Part shown: in pieces, positions 44,278 through 46,326 of the stretch
How positions within the stretch are numbered: the stretch's first letter is position 1
How the letters are laid out: each line of letters starts with the position of its first letter
Source of the DNA: Desulfosoma sp.
Lineage (GTDB): Bacteria > Desulfobacterota > Syntrophobacteria > Syntrophobacterales > DSM-9756
Assembly (NCBI GenBank): GCA_037481875.1
Contig: JBBFKY010000015.1
Coordinates: 1 to 46,326 of the forward strand
DNA length: 46,326 nt
Direction: 5' to 3'
The notes under the pieces: model-generated
What the model saw: the letters and a program-made list of their open reading frames with translations, nothing else
Database searches by the model: none
What the model was told of the DNA's origin: nothing
Made by a program: the position numbers and the translations under genes

Positions 44278-45270
44278 TTAGATTTCGACAGGGCGAAGAA
44301 AAAGGTCCCGAGCTGCCGGCAAGCCGCCTCGAGGCTCCGCCGTCACGACCGCCCTCACTATAGCTTTTTCCACAACCTGTGCCGCCAGCATCCCTACAAT
44401 ACTCACATCGACCGGCTCTCGTTCTTCCGTGCTCAGGGCGAAGATCGTATCCCCGTCCACCTGCGTATGGCAGGGGACAACCACCCGCGCTAATCCATCG
44501 TGAGCCATTTGGGCAACCTTGGTGAGTTCCGTCTTGCTGAGGCGCACGTTGGTGGCCACCACGGCGAGCACCGTGTTGTCGCTTGGGGAAAAGCCCCGTA
44601 ACCGTTCTCGCTGGGCCATGGCTTCAGCTGTGCCCAAAAAACGTCGGGAATCCGGGCTTTCACGACAGCCTGCCAGAATGCGGCTTGCATGAGGATCTAC
44701 CACATCACCAAAGGGATTGACCACCACCAAAGCCCCGACGCGCACGCCACGAGGGGTTTCTGTGAAGAAGGATCCCAGGCCGCCTTTGGTGGCGCAGGAA
44801 AGACCGTTGAACTTTCCGATGGTGGCGCCGCAACCGGCTCCCACCGATCCCTGATCCACGGGCCCTGCGTGGGCTTTAAGGCACGCTTCAATGCCCAGAT
44901 CGGCATCGGGGGTAGGCCCACCCTTGTTAATACCCAAATCAAAGATGACAGCGCCCGCCACGGTGGGCACGACTCCGTATTCGGTGGCAAAACCGACGCC
45001 TTGTTCCTTCAGATATCGACGGACGCCGTCAGCGACGGCAATCCCGAAAGCGCTTCCACCGGAGAGAAACACGGCATGAACTCGGTCCACCAGATGGACG
45101 GGATGCAAACCTTCTGTACCGCAGGTGCCGGGAGCACCCCCTCGAATATCCACGCCCGCTACAGCGCCTCCTTCCGGAAGAATGACGGTGCAGCCGGATC
45201 GACCGCCGGGAACCTCGGCATGGCCGACTTTGATTCGGCCTACCGCTGTCAGGGTATCATTGGTTGCCAT
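44278..45270 (-). CDS. P1-family peptidase (DmpA/BapA-like, S58)
   Basis: These enzymes are N-terminal nucleophile aminopeptidases that cleave themselves into two chains. The 330-residue protein shows VGHAEVPGGRSGCTVIL, LSGGSAFGIAVADGV, VPTVAGAVIFDLG, GSVGAGCGATIGK and the probable cleavage region SDNTVLAVVATN (Asn-Thr near residue 231). The ATG at 45270 follows GGGAGGTGTCCTTC; the frame extends to 45366 without a ribosome site and would overlap the next ORF. Substrates are usually peptides or amides with beta-amino acids or D-residues. Confidence 0.9.
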   Translation of the reverse strand: MATNDTLTAVGRIKVGHAEVPGGRSGCTVILPEGGAVAGVDIRGGAPGTCGTEGLHPVHLVDRVHAVFLSGGSAFGIAVADGVRRYLKEQGVGFATEYGVVPTVAGAVIFDLGINKGGPTPDADLGIEACLKAHAGPVDQGSVGAGCGATIGKFNGLSCATKGGLGSFFTETPRGVRVGALVVVNPFGDVVDPHASRILAGCRESPDSRRFLGTAEAMAQRERLRGFSPSDNTVLAVVATNVRLSKTELTKVAQMAHDGLARVVVPCHTQVDGDTIFALSTEEREPVDVSIVGMLAAQVVEKAIVRAVVTAEPRGGLPAARDLFLRPVEI

Positions 45271-45340
45271 GAAGGACACCTCCCGAGCTTTGGCACTCCA
45301 TGTACGGTTTCCGCCTACCCTTGGAGAGATTGGCGCGATT

Positions 45341-45571
45341 CTACTGAAGACCGTACCGTTCCACAACGGCTCGTCGAAACCGGGGCGTGTAAATCAGTTC
45401 AAAGGTTTCTTTTTTATCGGGAAATTCTCGGTAGGCGTAGTGTCGGACGCCTTCCACCAGTCGGTGGACTTCGTCCAAAGAAAGGTCTCCCTGGCGAATG
45501 ACGGCCAGAGCGAAATCCACAAGGCGTTGCAACCGGCGCACGGCACGCCGGTCGTCCTCAGGCGTTACCAT
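45341..45571 (-). CDS. Small protein of unknown function
   Basis: A 76-residue, charged, mostly helical protein (RRLQRLVDFALAVIRQGDLS, EVHRLVEGVRHYAYREFPDK, ending RRAVVERYGLQ). It lies 70 bp upstream of the P1-peptidase gene on the same strand. Its composition looks like a real globular protein, but no clear Shine-Dalgarno precedes the ATG. I do not recognise a family with confidence. Confidence 0.6.
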   Translation of the reverse strand: MVTPEDDRRAVRRLQRLVDFALAVIRQGDLSLDEVHRLVEGVRHYAYREFPDKKETFELIYTPRFRRAVVERYGLQ

Positions 45572-45741
45572 AGGTTATCTGTTACGGTTTCGATTTATGC
45601 CTTTTAAAGGTTCTTTTTACAGCCACGGGTTAAGTCCCATTTGTTCACCACAACGGCTGGGTCGCTTTGAAAATCTAACCTATGCCATGGAATTCCGCAG
45701 TCATGGTATGCTAATTAAATGTGATTGTTTGATAGCTTTAA

Positions 45742-46326
45742 CCTGAATCCGTGAGGTGTGGTGGAGCGAACTAAGCTGTGGGCATGGTGACCCTGTTTTG
45801 AGCTGTCCACGATGCCCTGTTTCAGCCATTTGCCCGAATCATCGACTCTCAAGTGGCAGAAAAGTGCTCATGAGTGGGATCATTGAGCTGTTTTCGGGCG
45901 TACCTCACCCCCGTTCAACGTGAACATAAAGTAGATCCAGGCTCTTGCACCGACTTCTGCTTTACCCTGGGCAAAAATGAGTCATTGAGTCATGAACTTG
46001 CAACGACTCCCTTTTGCCTCAACCTGGGCAAAATTTGAGAAAGACACTCCGAAATGCTTGAAAGGCGGGACAATGCCGACCAAACTGGAGCTTCAGTCGA
46101 CGACCGCTTCGGATCACGCGCCCTGCCAGATAGATCAGTTCCTGGATCACGGTCTTGATGCGACGCCGTTTGGCCCGATTCGAGCTGGCGAAAAACGGCC
46201 CAAGAGCCCGTTTTGCCCCAGGATGCGCAAGATGTTGTAAGCCAGTCCGCCCAGGGTCAACACCAAAGCATTGGTCGCAAACTTTCCAGAGGGCAATCGC
46301 TCCAAGTCCAGATCGGACTTGATCTC
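45742..46326 (-). mobile_element. IS1380-family element, right-end part
   Basis: The outer tip CCTGAATCCGTGAGG at 45742 matches the tips at 541 and 7405. Reading inwards, about 277 bp of non-coding sequence precede the transposase stop at 46019. Within it, two imperfect copies of a roughly 36-bp stretch containing TTTGCCCAGG lie at about 45943-45978 and 46000-46036. The element continues beyond the right edge of the window. Confidence 0.85.
46019..46326 (-). pseudogene. IS1380-family transposase, C-terminal part, frameshifted
   Basis: From the right edge the minus strand reads SDLDLERLPSGKFATNALVL, then GGLAYNILRILGQNGLLGR, which is the typical IS1380 C-terminal region. Near 46170 one base appears to be missing. 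After it the neighbouring frame continues AKRRRIKTVIQELIYLAGRV, then SGRRLKLQFGRHCPAFQAF and the stop at 46019. Restoring one base would give a continuous protein. The rest lies outside the window. Confidence 0.88.

Overview
The window looks like a chromosomal segment from an anaerobic, moderately high-GC Gram-negative bacterium. It fits a sulfate-reducing or syntrophic deltaproteobacterium of the Syntrophobacterales/Desulfacinum kind. That placement is an inference from gene content: a sodium-pumping decarboxylase gene set, TAXI-type TRAP transport, peptide ABC transport and SdhE. No rRNA or other marker fixes the taxon. I saw no tRNA, rRNA or CRISPR array.

Bases 1-7580 are a defence island bracketed by two decayed, oppositely oriented IS1380-family ends (outer tips at 541 and 7405). 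Inside, on the minus strand, lie a type I methylase gene (hsdM), a Fic protein gene, an XRE-ImmA/IrrE regulator gene, a PIN-domain gene and an hsdS cut short by the left IS. Two relics of the hsdS 5' end sit between hsdM and the true hsdS: one overlaps the hsdM stop codon, the other lies between the Fic and XRE genes. A 22-bp stretch is identical in the hsdM-proximal relic and in hsdS, in the same reading frame. Recombination between them would remove the whole toxin cassette and rejoin hsdM to hsdS. At the other end of the island is an Rpn-family nuclease gene with an in-frame internal start behind a perfect Shine-Dalgarno sequence, as expected for an intragenic antitoxin.

Bases 7894-12165 carry bcp-argJ-secA (minus strand). 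After about 800 bp of repeat-rich intergenic DNA comes a plus-strand cluster (12978-23003) that reads as glutarate uptake and fermentation. It encodes an IclR regulator, a family III CoA-transferase, a 42-residue OadG-like membrane subunit, a Na+-pumping decarboxylase beta subunit, a biotin carrier, a glutaryl-CoA dehydrogenase with non-decarboxylating active-site residues, a carboxyltransferase, and a TAXI-TRAP transporter with a DUF1850 protein. No biotin carboxylase is present, which favours decarboxylation.

Bases 32804-23174 are a long minus-strand run: dppA (with an amber codon), dppBCDF, dCMP deaminase, an unusual thymidylate synthase-like protein with an MtrA/DUF4346-like N-terminus, a HAD hydrolase, a lipase-like hydrolase and SdhE. 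Next come ftsH (plus), then minus-strand genes for a YgjP-type metallopeptidase, leucyl aminopeptidase, a DUF2207 membrane protein, LemA and a ThiF/HesA E1-like enzyme. The rest holds serC and a PilZ gene (plus), a P1-family peptidase gene and a small conserved-looking ORF (minus). The window ends in a third, frameshifted IS1380 element. Several long intergenic stretches hold dispersed GC-rich palindromes, and one holds a 158-bp tandem duplication.
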